The notes beneath the pieces were generated by a model. That model ran no database searches and was not told where the DNA came from. It saw only the letters and a list, made by a program, of their open reading frames with translations. Both the position numbers and the translations under genes were made by a program. A stretch of 64,000 nucleotides of DNA from positions 91,430 to 155,429 of the forward strand of contig JBHJNQ010000057.1 of the NCBI GenBank assembly GCA_050330635.1. Direction: 5' to 3'. The stretch comes from CADEDH01 sp050330635 (lineage in GTDB: Bacteria > Actinomycetota > Acidimicrobiia > Acidimicrobiales > SZUA-35). This document shows positions 26,078 through 34,672 of this stretch, one piece after another. Position 1 is the stretch's first letter. Every line of letters begins with the position of its first letter.

Positions 26078-26989
26078 ATGACGCTGCGGATCGGGATGAG
26101 CACGCCGTTCGACTTCTGGTCGTTGCCCCCCGCCGACCAGCGGGCGCGGCTCGCCCTCATGGCCGATGCCGGGATCGACCACGTCTTCACCGCCGACCAC
26201 GTCAGCTTCGTCGACGGCAGCGGGCTCGACGGCCCCGTCCACCTGGCGGTCATGGGGGGGATGGAGCCCCGGCTCGGCCTCTATCTCGGCGTCTACCTGT
26301 TGGCGCTGCGCCATCCACTGGTGGCCGCCCGCCAACTGGCCTCCCTGGCCGAGGCGGCGCCAGGCCGGCTCACGGCCGGCATCGGCGTCGGCGGCGAGGA
26401 TCGCCACGAGGTCGAGGTGTGCGGCGTCGACCCCGCCACCCGGGGTCGGCGCACCGACGCCGCCCTCACCGCCGTTCGGGCGCTGCTCGACGGGCGGACC
26501 GTCGACGGCGACGGGGAGTTCTTCGACTTCGCCGGGGCCCGGATCCGTCCCCGCCCCCAGCCTGCCGTCCCGTTCGTCGTCGGCGGGCGGAGCGACGCCG
26601 CGCTACGCCGGGCGGGCCGGCTGGGTGACGGGTGGCTGGGCGCCTGGGTGTCGACCGAGCGCTTCCGCCAGGGGGTGGCGGCGGTCGAGGAGGTGGGGGC
26701 CGAACGTGCCGTCCCGTGGTGTCATGGCTACCAGTCGTGGGTGGGGGTGGGCCCGACGCCGGCGGTGGCCCGGGAGGCGGTAGCGACGGAGATGGAGCGG
26801 TTCTACAAGCTGCCGTTCGAGCGTTTCGAGCGCTACACACCCGTCGGCGACGCCGACGTCATCGCCGAGGCCCTCGCCCCCTATGTGGCGGCGGGGGCGA
26901 CGTCGCTCAACCTGACCCCCTGTGGCCCCGATCCGGTGGCCGCAATCGAAACGGTCGCCGCCGTGAAGCAGCTCCTGCTCGGACGCTGA
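26078..26989 (+). CDS. LLM-class F420-dependent oxidoreductase
   Basis: 303 aa TIM-barrel luciferase-like protein. IGMSTPFDFWSLPP N-terminus, ALMADAGIDHVFTADHVSF, ALRHPLVAARQLASL, RLTAGIGVGGEDRHEVEVCG, PFVVGGRSDAALRRAGRLGD. The pattern is that of F420-binding bacterial family members. Electron carrier inferred, substrate unknown. It follows the epimerase by 81 bases on the same strand. Confidence 0.85.
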   Translation: MTLRIGMSTPFDFWSLPPADQRARLALMADAGIDHVFTADHVSFVDGSGLDGPVHLAVMGGMEPRLGLYLGVYLLALRHPLVAARQLASLAEAAPGRLTAGIGVGGEDRHEVEVCGVDPATRGRRTDAALTAVRALLDGRTVDGDGEFFDFAGARIRPRPQPAVPFVVGGRSDAALRRAGRLGDGWLGAWVSTERFRQGVAAVEEVGAERAVPWCHGYQSWVGVGPTPAVAREAVATEMERFYKLPFERFERYTPVGDADVIAEALAPYVAAGATSLNLTPCGPDPVAAIETVAAVKQLLLGR

Positions 26990-27103
26990 GACCCACCGAC
27001 CGCCTTCACACCACGCGGGCCCGTTTCTCGGTGACCAGTCGCAGCCGCAGCTCGGTCTCCGCCACCGTGGCGCCCACGGCCTCCAGAGCCTGAGGACGGC
27101 CAT

Positions 27104-27152
27104 CGACCCGGCCCGAAGGGGCGACCCGGCCCGAAGGGAAGGGGCGACCCGG
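27104..27152. repeat. 18-bp tandem repeat, about 2.6 copies
   Basis: The unit cgacccggcccgaagggg occurs at 27104-27121, again at 27122-27138 with small changes, and partially from 27145. It lies in the 163-bp gap between two convergent LLM genes. The opposite frame carries a peptide-like tail ending TELRLRLVTEKRARVV at 27006, perhaps another gene remnant. Confidence 0.7.
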
Positions 27153-28028
27153 TCAGGCCGTGGCGTTCGCCGCCTCGGCCAGGGGCCGGAGAACGTCGAG
27201 GGCTTCGGGCAACCGCTCGTGGCGCTGGCGGCTCAGCATCGGCGCCAACACGTCAACCCCGAGCTCGGCATAGGTGGCCACATCGTCAGGAGTGATCCTG
27301 TGGCCGGGCGTCAACGTCACCTGGACGTCATCGAGCGAACGACCGGCGGCGTGCAGGTGGTCGGCCAGGCGGGCCAGATCGGTCGCGGTCGAGGCCGGCG
27401 AGGTACCGAAGCCGTACCAGCCGCGCCCCACGCGCGCCACCCTGGCCATGGCGGCGTCCGAGTGGCCGCCGACGTGGATGGGGATGTGGGGCCGCTGCAC
27501 CGGCTTGGGGTACACGTGACACCGGCGCAGGGGGTAGATCTCGCCGTCGTGGGACGAGACCTCGTCGACCCAGCAGCTGCGCAGGACCTCGAGGTACTCG
27601 TCGCACCGTGCGCCCCGCCGCTCCCACGGGACGTTGCAGGCCTCGAACTCCTCCCAGCTCCAGCCCACCCCGATGCCGAGGTCGATACGACCGTCCGACA
27701 ACCAATCGAGCGTGGCGAACTCCTTGGCCGTGTAGACCGGATTGCGTTGGGGGAGCAGGCAGATACCCGTGCCGAGTCGGACGGTCGAGGTGTGGGCGGC
27801 GAGGAAGGCCAGGGAAGCGGTGATGTCGAGCAGTCCGGCGCCGGGAGGGATGGGAATCCTGCCGTCGGCGGAGCCGGGGTAGGCCGACTGGTAGTCGGGC
27901 ACGGTCACCACATGCTCCCCCACCCAGATCGAGTCGAGGCCGAGCTCCTCGGCGCCGGCCGCCAGATCGGCCAGCATGGCCGGCGTGGCCTGTGGTGACT
28001 GCAATGGTGCGAACACGCCAAGCTTCAT
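27153..28028 (-). CDS. LLM-class F420-dependent oxidoreductase
   Basis: 291 aa. MKLGVFAPLQSPQATPAM start, LGLDSIWVGEHVVTVPDY, RLGTGICLLPQRNPVYTAKE, then RIDLGIGVGWSWEEFEACNV and PWERRGARCDEYLEVL, and IPIHVGGHSDAAMARVARVG. These are the hallmarks of the F420-dependent LLM family with a GVGWxxEEF block. The ATG at 28028 overlaps the hydrolase stop (ATGA), so the two are co-translated and the hydrolase probably acts on the same pathway. Confidence 0.88.
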   Translation of the reverse strand: MKLGVFAPLQSPQATPAMLADLAAGAEELGLDSIWVGEHVVTVPDYQSAYPGSADGRIPIPPGAGLLDITASLAFLAAHTSTVRLGTGICLLPQRNPVYTAKEFATLDWLSDGRIDLGIGVGWSWEEFEACNVPWERRGARCDEYLEVLRSCWVDEVSSHDGEIYPLRRCHVYPKPVQRPHIPIHVGGHSDAAMARVARVGRGWYGFGTSPASTATDLARLADHLHAAGRSLDDVQVTLTPGHRITPDDVATYAELGVDVLAPMLSRQRHERLPEALDVLRPLAEAANATA

Positions 28029-28942
28029 CGTTTCCCCTCCGGTCCGTCCTCCACCCGGGTACGGAGGAACGTGTCGATCAGCTCGTTCAGCCGCTCGGGC
28101 TGGTCGAAGTGCACCATGTGACCGGCCTCGCCCAGCTCGACATGATCGATGTCGGCGAACAGGGCCAGCCGCTCGGCCAGCTCGTCGTCGGTCAGGCGCC
28201 GTCGGTCGACGGCCGGTCCCTGGGGCCGGGCCCACCACGTCTCCCACGCCTCGGACCCGCTCACGGCTAGCACCGGGGTGCTGATGGCGGCCCAGCGCTC
28301 CTCCAGCGAGGTCTGGTCGATCGACGTGATCCAGTGCCAGGTTCGCTCGTCGTGACGCCAGACGACACCGCCGTCCGGTCCGGGGCGGGTACCCTCCTCG
28401 GCCAGGACGAGCGCCCGGGTCGGGTCGAGCCGGGCGTGGGTGGCGAGCAATCGCTCGGCCGCCGCCGCCAGGTCGGGTTGAGGACGGTGACGGGGCGTGG
28501 GAGCCAGGCGCTCCACCATGGCCCGGGCGTGGGCGAGGCGGTCGACCCTGGTGTCGCCGCGGATGGCGGCCGGCGGGCCGAGGCCTTCGAGCAGCACCAG
28601 GGCCCGGGGCCGGTCGGCGAAGAGCCCACCGTAGTTGGCGACGGTGTGGCCCCCGAGGCTGTGCCCGATGAGAACGGGGTGGACGATGCCCAACAGGTCG
28701 AGGAGGCGGTGGAGGTCGGCGACGTAGTGGAGGTTGGAGTAGGCGCCGGGGTGGCTGGAGCGGCCGTGACCCCGGGCGTCGTAGAGGACCACCCGGTACC
28801 GGTCGGTCAACGGGAGGGCCAGCGGCTCGAGGCTGCGGGCCACGTCGGCCATGCCATGGAGCATCACGACGTCGCCCCGATGCTCGCCATGCGGCGGCCC
28901 GAGGTCGTACACGGCGAGCGACTCCCGGCCGAGCTCGATCAT
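28025..28942 (-). CDS. Alpha/beta hydrolase
   Basis: 305 aa. Oxyanion region VVMLHGMADVARS, YDARGHGRSSHPG, nucleophile elbow LIGHSLGGHTVANYGG with Ser95, and the catalytic His in GEAGHMVHFDQPERL near the C-terminus. Complete triad architecture of an epoxide hydrolase/esterase-like enzyme. ATG 28942 chosen, though a GTG seven to eight codons upstream is possible. First gene of a two-gene operon with an LLM oxidoreductase. Confidence 0.85.
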   Translation of the reverse strand: MIELGRESLAVYDLGPPHGEHRGDVVMLHGMADVARSLEPLALPLTDRYRVVLYDARGHGRSSHPGAYSNLHYVADLHRLLDLLGIVHPVLIGHSLGGHTVANYGGLFADRPRALVLLEGLGPPAAIRGDTRVDRLAHARAMVERLAPTPRHRPQPDLAAAAERLLATHARLDPTRALVLAEEGTRPGPDGGVVWRHDERTWHWITSIDQTSLEERWAAISTPVLAVSGSEAWETWWARPQGPAVDRRRLTDDELAERLALFADIDHVELGEAGHMVHFDQPERLNELIDTFLRTRVEDGPEGKR

Positions 28943-29056
28943 GGTGGGGTCCGGCCATAGGCTCACCCGAGGAACGATACGCACCAGCGGGGTGGCAGGC
29001 CCAGCTGACGGCCGGCCGGGTTTGGTCCCGCCGGCCAGCGGGCCGGGCCCGGGCCC

Positions 29057-29116
29057 CTGTTCAACAACGCAGCCCAGGTAGGGAACCACACCTTCTACTG
29101 GAACGGGATGTCACCG
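29057..29116 (+). pseudogene. Fe/Mn superoxide dismutase fragment
   Basis: Twenty codons read LFNNAAQVGNHTFYWNGMSP, which is the diagnostic Fe/Mn-SOD block containing a metal-ligand His (canonical FNNAAQVWNHTFYW). Here the usual Trp before Asn-His is Gly. Coding similarity ends sharply on both sides: no N-terminal HxxxH helix upstream and no DVWEHAYY ligand block downstream. A genuine but tiny remnant of sodA/sodB. Confidence 0.75.
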
Positions 29117-29161
29117 TGCAGGCCCCGCAGGTCCCCATGCCACATCCCTCCTTCGTCGCGG

Positions 29162-29350
29162 TCAGCGACAGATCGGTGCCGATGACCTCGAGGAGAGAGC
29201 GCCGGCTCGACCGGCACAAACACGGCCAACGCCGAGCGTCTCGACGCTCCCAATCCCCGCCAGCGCTACGGAGGCAAACCCGGCGACGGCCGACTGGTGG
29301 TCATCGAACAAATCGGCCGGCTGTTCCCCTTTTCTCAGCGTCTCAAACAT
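29162..29350 (-). CDS. Possible small ORF in a lower-GC gap
   Basis: 62 aa beginning MFETLRKGEQPADLFDDHQS, continuing through a small hydrophobic Ala/Gly/Val stretch and ending with two Cys in a Ser/Arg-rich tail. A GAAGAAGGGAAAAG ribosome-site-like sequence stands right before the ATG. Codon choice (TTT, AGA, AAA, GTT) differs from all neighbours. No family recognised. The layout faintly recalls a leader-plus-core peptide, but no maturation genes are adjacent. Weak call. Confidence 0.25.
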   Translation of the reverse strand: MFETLRKGEQPADLFDDHQSAVAGFASVALAGIGSVETLGVGRVCAGRAGALSSRSSAPICR

Positions 29351-29830
29351 ACTTTTCCCTTCTTCGGCGGCGTTGCTGTTCGGCAACTGAAATTCCGCCG
29401 GCAAGGGCTGGTATCTGACCAGCGAATTCGCCCGTTTCACCTTTGTCCAGGGGCTCTCACCGGTTGACGACGTTCGAAAGACTCGGTACATTTCTATGAC
29501 GAAAGGGCTGACGGATCGCAGGATGACCAGGCCTACATCTACCATGAGGTGGTGGTCCGTGGCTGTCCGATCGGTTGTCGGCAAAGTTTGTTCGCCGTCG
29601 AAATGAGCTACGTCAACGGGCCCAGCCTTCGCTCCGAGACGCCGGCATCGACGCTATGTCGACTCCTGGTGACAGAAATGAGCCGGGAGCCGAGGTGGCC
29701 TGCGCAGCGAGCGCGGAGGCTCTCGCTGCAGGCCACGGGAACTCGCCAGTTGACTCGACATCGGGGCCCGGCTTCCCGCCCGCCATCCGGGCTCGGCCCC
29801 GGCCCGCCATCCGCTACCCGGAGAACAACC
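29351..29830. other. Lower-GC noncoding region with hairpins
   Basis: No supportable gene. The part up to about 29600 is clearly poorer in GC than the rest of the window. A short hairpin GCTGGT/ACCAGC falls at about 29411-29427. A longer imperfect one, 29695-29711 against 29722-29736 with a two-base bulge, precedes the PRC-barrel gene. No T-runs follow. It may hold promoters or an unrecognised RNA. Confidence 0.4.
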
Positions 29831-30292
29831 ATGACTGCCGTACGATCGACAACGACGTCGAGCCGGTCCCCGGCCGGATCCCGCAACCGCCCGCACGACC
29901 GTCGGTCGGTGGAGGACCGGTCACGGGAGGAATGGCAGGCCCCGGCCCACCTCTCCGTCGCCCAGCCCGACGCGCTGACCGGGTTCGAGCTGTACGCCGG
30001 CGACAAGGCCCTCGGTGCCTGTGAGGAGATGGTCGAGCTGGAGGGCGAACGGTATTATCTCGTCGACACCCGGCACTGGACCTTCGGCGAGCGACGTCTG
30101 ATCCCGGCGTCGTCGATCCGCCCCGCCCTGGACGAGAGACCGCGAGCTGCCTCCACCGACCTCGATGTCGAGTTCATCCGGCGAGCCCCCGACTTCAATC
30201 CGTTCCGGCTGAACGATTCTCGCCATCTCGCCGCGCTCCGCGAGTACTACCGGCGCGACACCAGCGTGCCTCGCCCCCGACGCATCGGCTGA
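29831..30292 (+). CDS. PRC-barrel-like domain protein
   Basis: 153 aa. After a basic N-terminal tail of about 50 residues comes a PRC-barrel-like domain: FELYAGDKALGACEEMVELE, then YYLVDTRHWTFGERRLIPAS. This is the usual strand pattern of stress-associated PRC-barrel proteins in actinobacteria and other soil bacteria. It ends RLNDSRHLAALREYYRRD and RPRRIG. Soluble. Role unknown, often linked to stress or RNA/cytoskeletal binding in relatives. Convergent with an acidic small protein. Confidence 0.7.
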   Translation: MTAVRSTTTSSRSPAGSRNRPHDRRSVEDRSREEWQAPAHLSVAQPDALTGFELYAGDKALGACEEMVELEGERYYLVDTRHWTFGERRLIPASSIRPALDERPRAASTDLDVEFIRRAPDFNPFRLNDSRHLAALREYYRRDTSVPRPRRIG

Positions 30293-30325
30293 CGAGCATC
30301 ACCGTCCGGCGGTCACCGTCGGGGG

Positions 30326-30649
30326 TTACTCCTGACGGTCGCGGTCTGGCGCCTCGATGGCCGTCTCGGTCGCCGGATCCCGACCAACCCGCTCCGGGCT
30401 CCGCTCGAGCGTGTCGGCCGTGGCCAGGTGGTGTTCGGTCGTGGAGCCCTCCTCGTCCACCTCGTCGGGCTCGGGGTTCCGCTCCCCCGACGGGCCGACG
30501 ACGGTGGCGTCCTGGGCGGCCCGGTGATGGCCGGAGCCGGTCACCTCGTCGGGAAGCCCCTCGTCCCCGGTGCGACGGTCGTCGTCGGACCGGGTCTCGG
30601 CGGGAGGGATCTCTTGCTCGGCACGCTGCTCGGACGACGGCTTGGACAT
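30326..30649 (-). CDS. Acidic, disordered small protein
   Basis: 107 aa starting MSKPSSEQRAEQEIPPAE. Very rich in Glu, Asp, Arg, Pro and Thr, with no hydrophobic core and no recognised motif, so probably intrinsically disordered. The longer in-frame start upstream adds only basic residues. Convergent with the PRC-barrel gene, 33 bases away. Such pairs occur in stress loci, but function is unknown. Confidence 0.45.
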   Translation of the reverse strand: MSKPSSEQRAEQEIPPAETRSDDDRRTGDEGLPDEVTGSGHHRAAQDATVVGPSGERNPEPDEVDEEGSTTEHHLATADTLERSPERVGRDPATETAIEAPDRDRQE

Positions 30650-30755
30650 GTCGGTCACCACCAGCCCGGAACGGATCGGGGAAGAGCGCCACGGCGCCTC
30701 GCTCCGGGTGTAGCGGCGGTACCCCATCGGCGGTCGCTGAAACGCCGGGCAGACG

Positions 30756-30870
30756 TCACTCGACCAGCTCGGCCGCCGCCAGCTCGGCCACGCCGTCGGC
30801 CTCGTAGCCGAGGAGGTCCGGCAGGATCTCGAAGCTGTGTGAGATCGACGACCCGGAGGTGGGTCAGCAT
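30756..30870 (-). pseudogene. CaiB-type CoA transferase collapsed to first and last residues
   Basis: ATG 30870, 14 bases after the acyl-CoA dehydrogenase stop, reads MLTHLRVVDLT, the standard first strand of a CaiB/BaiF enzyme. About 35 bases in, in a different frame, it reads HSFEILPDLLGYEADGVAEL and AAAELVE before a TGA. That tail is closely similar to the end of the intact enzyme at 38517-40958 (DTFEILTDILGYDVDRIAEI). About 350 residues are missing. Length is 115 bases, not a multiple of three. Confidence 0.85.
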
Positions 30871-30884
30871 GGGCGCACTCTTCG

Positions 30885-32069
30885 TCAGTGCGACCGGGGG
30901 AGACCGAGGACGTGCTGGGCCACGTAGGCCAGGATCAGCTCCTGGCTGAGGGGGGCGATCCGCGGCAGCCGGGCCTCCCGGAAGTACCGCTCGACGTGGT
31001 ACTCGGTGGCGTAGCCGAACCCGCCGTGGGTCTGCACGGCCCGGTCGGCGGCGAAGAAGCCGGCCTCGGCCGCCAGGTACTTGGCCAGGTTGGCCTCCTC
31101 GCCGCACGGCAGGCCGGCGTCGATCCGCCACGCCGCCTCCCGCACCATCAACGAGGCCGCCCGCAGCTGGGCGTGGGCCTGGGCCAGCGGGAAGGCGATC
31201 CCCTGGTTCTGGCCGATGGGGCGGTCGAACACCACCCGCTCGTTGGCGTAGTGCACCGCCTTGGCCAGGGCGGCCCGACCGATGCCGAGCGCCTCGGCCG
31301 CCACCAGTATCCGTTCGGCGTTGAGGCCGCCCAACAGGTAGTGGAAGCCACGCCCCTCGTCGCCCACCCGGTCGGTGACGGGAACCCGGACGTCGTCGTA
31401 GGTCGTCTCGCAGGAGGCGACGGCGTTGCGCCCCATCTTGGAGATGGGGGCGGCGTCGACCCCGTCGGCGTGGCGGTCGACGAGGAACAGGGTCATCCCG
31501 TCGGTTGGCTTGGCGCACTCGGTCAGCGGGGTGGTGCGGGTGAGGAGGAGGATGCGGTCGGCCTCGAGGGCCTTCGAGGTCCAGACCTTGCGCCCGGTCA
31601 CCACATAGTGGTCGCCGTCGAGGACGGCACGGGTGCTGATGCGGGTGGTATCGGTCCCGGCGTCGGGCTCGGTGACGCCGAAGGCCACGTGGAGGGAGCC
31701 GTCGGCCACCGAGGGGAGATAGGCGGCCTTCATCTCCTCGGTGCCGTGCATGACGACCGGATGCATCCCGAAGATCGAGAGGTGGATGGCCGAAGCCCCG
31801 TTCATGCAGGCACCGGAGGCCGCCACCTCCTCCAGCACGGCGGCGGCATGGCGGATACCACGGCCACCCCCGCCGTACTCCTCCGGTATGGCGATACCGA
31901 TCCAGCCACCCTCCGCCATGGCTCGGTAGAAGTCCCACGGGAAGCGGTGCTCGGCATCGCAGGAGGCCCAGTAGTCGTCGTCGAATCGGGAACAGACAGC
32001 GGCAACCGTCTCCCGCACCAGCCCGAGCTCGTCATCGTCCTGACGGTGATCCACGGTCGTCGATTTCAC
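30885..32069 (-). CDS. Acyl-CoA dehydrogenase
   Basis: 394 aa FAD enzyme oxidising an acyl-CoA at alpha-beta. Signatures: VAFGVTEPDAGTDTTRISTR (flavin-binding), GRKVWTSKALEADRILLL, and the C-terminal LAKYLAAEAGFFAADRAVQT with HGGFGYATEYHVERYFREAR. The catalytic base is possibly the Glu of GLNAERILVAAEALG, the isovaleryl-CoA-dehydrogenase position, since the usual late GTxEI motif is absent. GTG 32069 has AAGGGG 8 bases upstream. It is followed by the collapsed CoA transferase, so an operon once linked activation and oxidation. Confidence 0.92.
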   Translation of the reverse strand: MKSTTVDHRQDDDELGLVRETVAAVCSRFDDDYWASCDAEHRFPWDFYRAMAEGGWIGIAIPEEYGGGGRGIRHAAAVLEEVAASGACMNGASAIHLSIFGMHPVVMHGTEEMKAAYLPSVADGSLHVAFGVTEPDAGTDTTRISTRAVLDGDHYVVTGRKVWTSKALEADRILLLTRTTPLTECAKPTDGMTLFLVDRHADGVDAAPISKMGRNAVASCETTYDDVRVPVTDRVGDEGRGFHYLLGGLNAERILVAAEALGIGRAALAKAVHYANERVVFDRPIGQNQGIAFPLAQAHAQLRAASLMVREAAWRIDAGLPCGEEANLAKYLAAEAGFFAADRAVQTHGGFGYATEYHVERYFREARLPRIAPLSQELILAYVAQHVLGLPRSH

Positions 32070-32291
32070 GCTCCACACCCCTTCTCGCCTGCGGTCCTCG
32101 GTCGGGGTCGACGCTAGAGGACAACGGGCCCGCTCGTGGAGTCGACGGCAGCCGCCTTCAGATCCGGGCCTCCGCCCGGGCGAGCTCCTGCCCGGGCCAG
32201 GGGCCGGGTCGGTCGTCGCGCCCCTACCCATCGCCGTCAGCCCGCCCCGCGCCGTCCCGCGCTGTTCCGCCCCTTCCCGCTATGAGCCAGG

Positions 32292-33077
32292 ATGGTGTCC
32301 ATGACCCCGGCCGGGACGACGCTGCGCCACTGGTTCCCTCGGTTCTTCCTGGCCTCCATCGGCGTCAACGCCGTGCTCGGGATCTGGGCCCTGTTGACCG
32401 ACGACTTCGGCGACACCCAGGGCAAGGTTCTCGCCACGAGCTTCCTGGCCTCGGCGGCGATGATGGGCCTCCTGGCGAACAGCACGCCGCTGGGTCGGCG
32501 CCTGCTGTGGCCGGTGCCGACGGTTGGTGTGGTGGCCCTCGTGGCCGGGCTCGCCCTGTTCGACGCCATCCTGTGGTTCGACGGCGGCAGCCCGACGGCG
32601 GAGCGACTCGCTGGGACGCTGGTGACCGTCGGGGTGGGAGCGACGCTGGCCAGCCTCCTGACCCTGATCACGTTGCGCCGGGAGCACGAGTGGCTCCGGC
32701 TGGTCACCGACCTCCTCGTGGCGGCACTGACCCTGACGATCGTGACGATCGTGTGGGTCGAGATCGACTCGTCCTGGCTACCACGCGTGATCGGGGTGGA
32801 GAGCGTGCTGGTGGCCGCCCTCACCATCGCCCTGCCCACCCTGGCCCGGTTCTCCCCACCCCCGCCCGCTTCCCATCCGGGGACGGCGGTGGCCTTCTTC
32901 TGCCCGGCCTGCGGCTCGTTGCTTCCCTCGCCGTCACCGGCCGACACCCCCGCCGCCTGTGCGCAGTGCGGGATGCGCTTCACCGTCGAGGTGTCAGTCC
33001 CCCCGACCAACCCACCGGTGCCGGCATGGTCCGGCGACGCCGACGGTCCGACGGCACCGCCGTCGGACCGGCCGTGA
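32292..33077 (+). CDS. Membrane protein with C-terminal zinc ribbon
   Basis: 261 aa. About six hydrophobic segments fill residues 15-200 (for example FFLASIGVNAVLGIWALL and LLVAALTLTIVTIVWVEI). They are followed by a Pro-rich linker and a cytosolic-looking zinc ribbon FCPACGSLLP and CAQCGMRFTV (two CxxC pairs), then a Pro-rich tail. Family not recognised. The ribbon suggests metal binding or partner docking at the membrane. Start ATG 32292 or the ATG three codons later. Confidence 0.65.
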   Translation: MVSMTPAGTTLRHWFPRFFLASIGVNAVLGIWALLTDDFGDTQGKVLATSFLASAAMMGLLANSTPLGRRLLWPVPTVGVVALVAGLALFDAILWFDGGSPTAERLAGTLVTVGVGATLASLLTLITLRREHEWLRLVTDLLVAALTLTIVTIVWVEIDSSWLPRVIGVESVLVAALTIALPTLARFSPPPPASHPGTAVAFFCPACGSLLPSPSPADTPAACAQCGMRFTVEVSVPPTNPPVPAWSGDADGPTAPPSDRP

Positions 33078-33106
33078 CGAGCCACCCACGACCGCCCCCG
33101 GGTGGT

Positions 33107-34672
33107 TCAGTGCGACAGGTCACGTCGACGCAGGGCCCACCAGCCGACGGCGAGCAGGACGGTGGAGGCGGAGGCGATGATCACCATCGTCCCCGGGGCC
33201 ACGGCGTCGACCGGCGGCCGGCCCACCAGCTCGAACGGTGACAGCTGCCGGAACCATCGGGGCAGGCCGAGGGTCTCGCCGAGCAGGGCGACGACGCTGA
33301 CCCAGGCCAGCAGCGCCCAGCCGACGGCGACGGCCCCGGCCCGGATCGCCTGGGCGGCGGCGGCCACGGCACCGACCAGGACAACCGCCGGCAGGTAGGC
33401 GGCGGCGTCGGCCAGGAGTCCGGGTGACCACCGCCCCTCGACCATCCCGGTTCCGACAACCTGACCGGTGGCGCCTGCGGCCAGGACGACGGTCGTCTCG
33501 ACGCCGACGACGACGAGCGAGCCCCACCACCACCGGCCCCGGGCGGTCGGACCGGCCGTCACGGCTCCGAGGCGACCCGAGGACTCCTCCGACGCCAGCG
33601 CCGTCAACCACTGCAACAGGGCTCCCACGCTGAGCAGGGCCACCACCAGCAACCCCATGGAGGCCAGCAGGTCGTCCACCGCCCCCGCCCCGCCGAGCGC
33701 GTCGGCCACCGCCGGGTTGTCCTCCACCAGGGTCGTCATCTCGGGGGCCAGCAGCCCGATGCCGAACCCCCAGGCCACGGCGCCGATGGTCCACCCGAGC
33801 CAGGAGGCCCGGGTCAGGCGATGGGCCAGCGCCGGCACCGACCGCAACCAACCGGCGGCCCGGGCCGGCCCCGACCGGGACGACAGGACACCCGAGCCGA
33901 GGTCGCGCCGGGCGGCCACAGCGAGGGCGGCCCCGGTGAGGGCCAGGGTGGCGAGGGCGTACCCGACCAGGGGCCACGGACGCCACGGACCGTAGGGTCG
34001 GAGCTCGGCCAGCCACCCGGTCGGGGTCAGCCAGGTCAAGGGGAGGTCCCGACCGTCGACCACGGCGCGGACGAGATAGGCGACACCGACGGCGCCCAGG
34101 AGCACGGCGTGGGCGGTCCGGCTCCCGCTGGCGAGCTGCCCGGCCACGAAGCCGACGGCGGCGAACGTGGCCATCAGCAGCGCCAGGCCGGCGGCGTGGA
34201 GGAGGGATCCGGTCACCGGCAGACCGACGGCGATCAGGCCGGCGGCGCAAAGGGCCCAGGTCACCACGATCGTCTGGGCCACGAGCACCACGGCCACCCG
34301 GAGCGGGGTCAGCCGATCGATGGGCCCGGCCGTGATCAGCTCGAACAGCCCGCGGTCCTCCTGCGTCCGGGTCAGGTGGATGGCGAGATGACCGGCGACG
34401 ACGGGGAGGAGAAGGCTGGCGAAGAAGCCGAACTCGTAGGTCACGATGCCGCCGATGTGGTCGAGGTCGTAGCCCCGCCCGTTGAGGGCGGCCGTTGCGG
34501 CCGACCGGCCGACGATCTCGGCGTAGACCTGACGGTCGGCGGCGGTGGGGTAGACGCCGTCCACGCCGGCCGCCGTCCCGGTCAGCAGGACGGCGATGAC
34601 GATGACCCACCCGAGTAGTCGCCGGTACGACGTGCGCAGGGTCACGGCGGCGAGGGTCACGGCGGTGGTCAC
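33107..34672 (-). CDS. ABC-2 type exporter permease (tetronasin-exporter-like)
   Basis: 521 aa with about twelve membrane segments in two similar halves. It includes YEFGFFASLLLPVVAGHLAI, EDRGLFELITAGPIDR and later EESSGRLGAVTAGPTARGRW, the repeated cytosolic loop motif of actinomycete TnrB3-like permeases. GTG 34672 overlaps the ATPase stop by 4 bases. With the ATPase it would export a polyether, drug or lipid; the substrate is unknown. Confidence 0.85.
   Translation of the reverse strand: MTTAVTLAAVTLRTSYRRLLGWVIVIAVLLTGTAAGVDGVYPTAADRQVYAEIVGRSAATAALNGRGYDLDHIGGIVTYEFGFFASLLLPVVAGHLAIHLTRTQEDRGLFELITAGPIDRLTPLRVAVVLVAQTIVVTWALCAAGLIAVGLPVTGSLLHAAGLALLMATFAAVGFVAGQLASGSRTAHAVLLGAVGVAYLVRAVVDGRDLPLTWLTPTGWLAELRPYGPWRPWPLVGYALATLALTGAALAVAARRDLGSGVLSSRSGPARAAGWLRSVPALAHRLTRASWLGWTIGAVAWGFGIGLLAPEMTTLVEDNPAVADALGGAGAVDDLLASMGLLVVALLSVGALLQWLTALASEESSGRLGAVTAGPTARGRWWWGSLVVVGVETTVVLAAGATGQVVGTGMVEGRWSPGLLADAAAYLPAVVLVGAVAAAAQAIRAGAVAVGWALLAWVSVVALLGETLGLPRWFRQLSPFELVGRPPVDAVAPGTMVIIASASTVLLAVGWWALRRRDLSH

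Noticed and set aside
27006..27103. Minus-strand tail QALEAVGATVAETELRLRLV ending TEKRARVV
   Set aside because: Possible C-terminal gene remnant, too short and without a recognised family to call.
29041..29145. Minus-strand 25-codon Cys-rich micro-ORF with a perfect AAGGAGG site
   Set aside because: The plus strand of the same bases is a recognisable SOD fragment, so the micro-ORF is most likely accidental.
29162..29350. RiPP precursor peptide
   Set aside because: No lanthionine synthetase, radical SAM, YcaO, or transporter gene lies nearby; only the general leader/core look suggested it.
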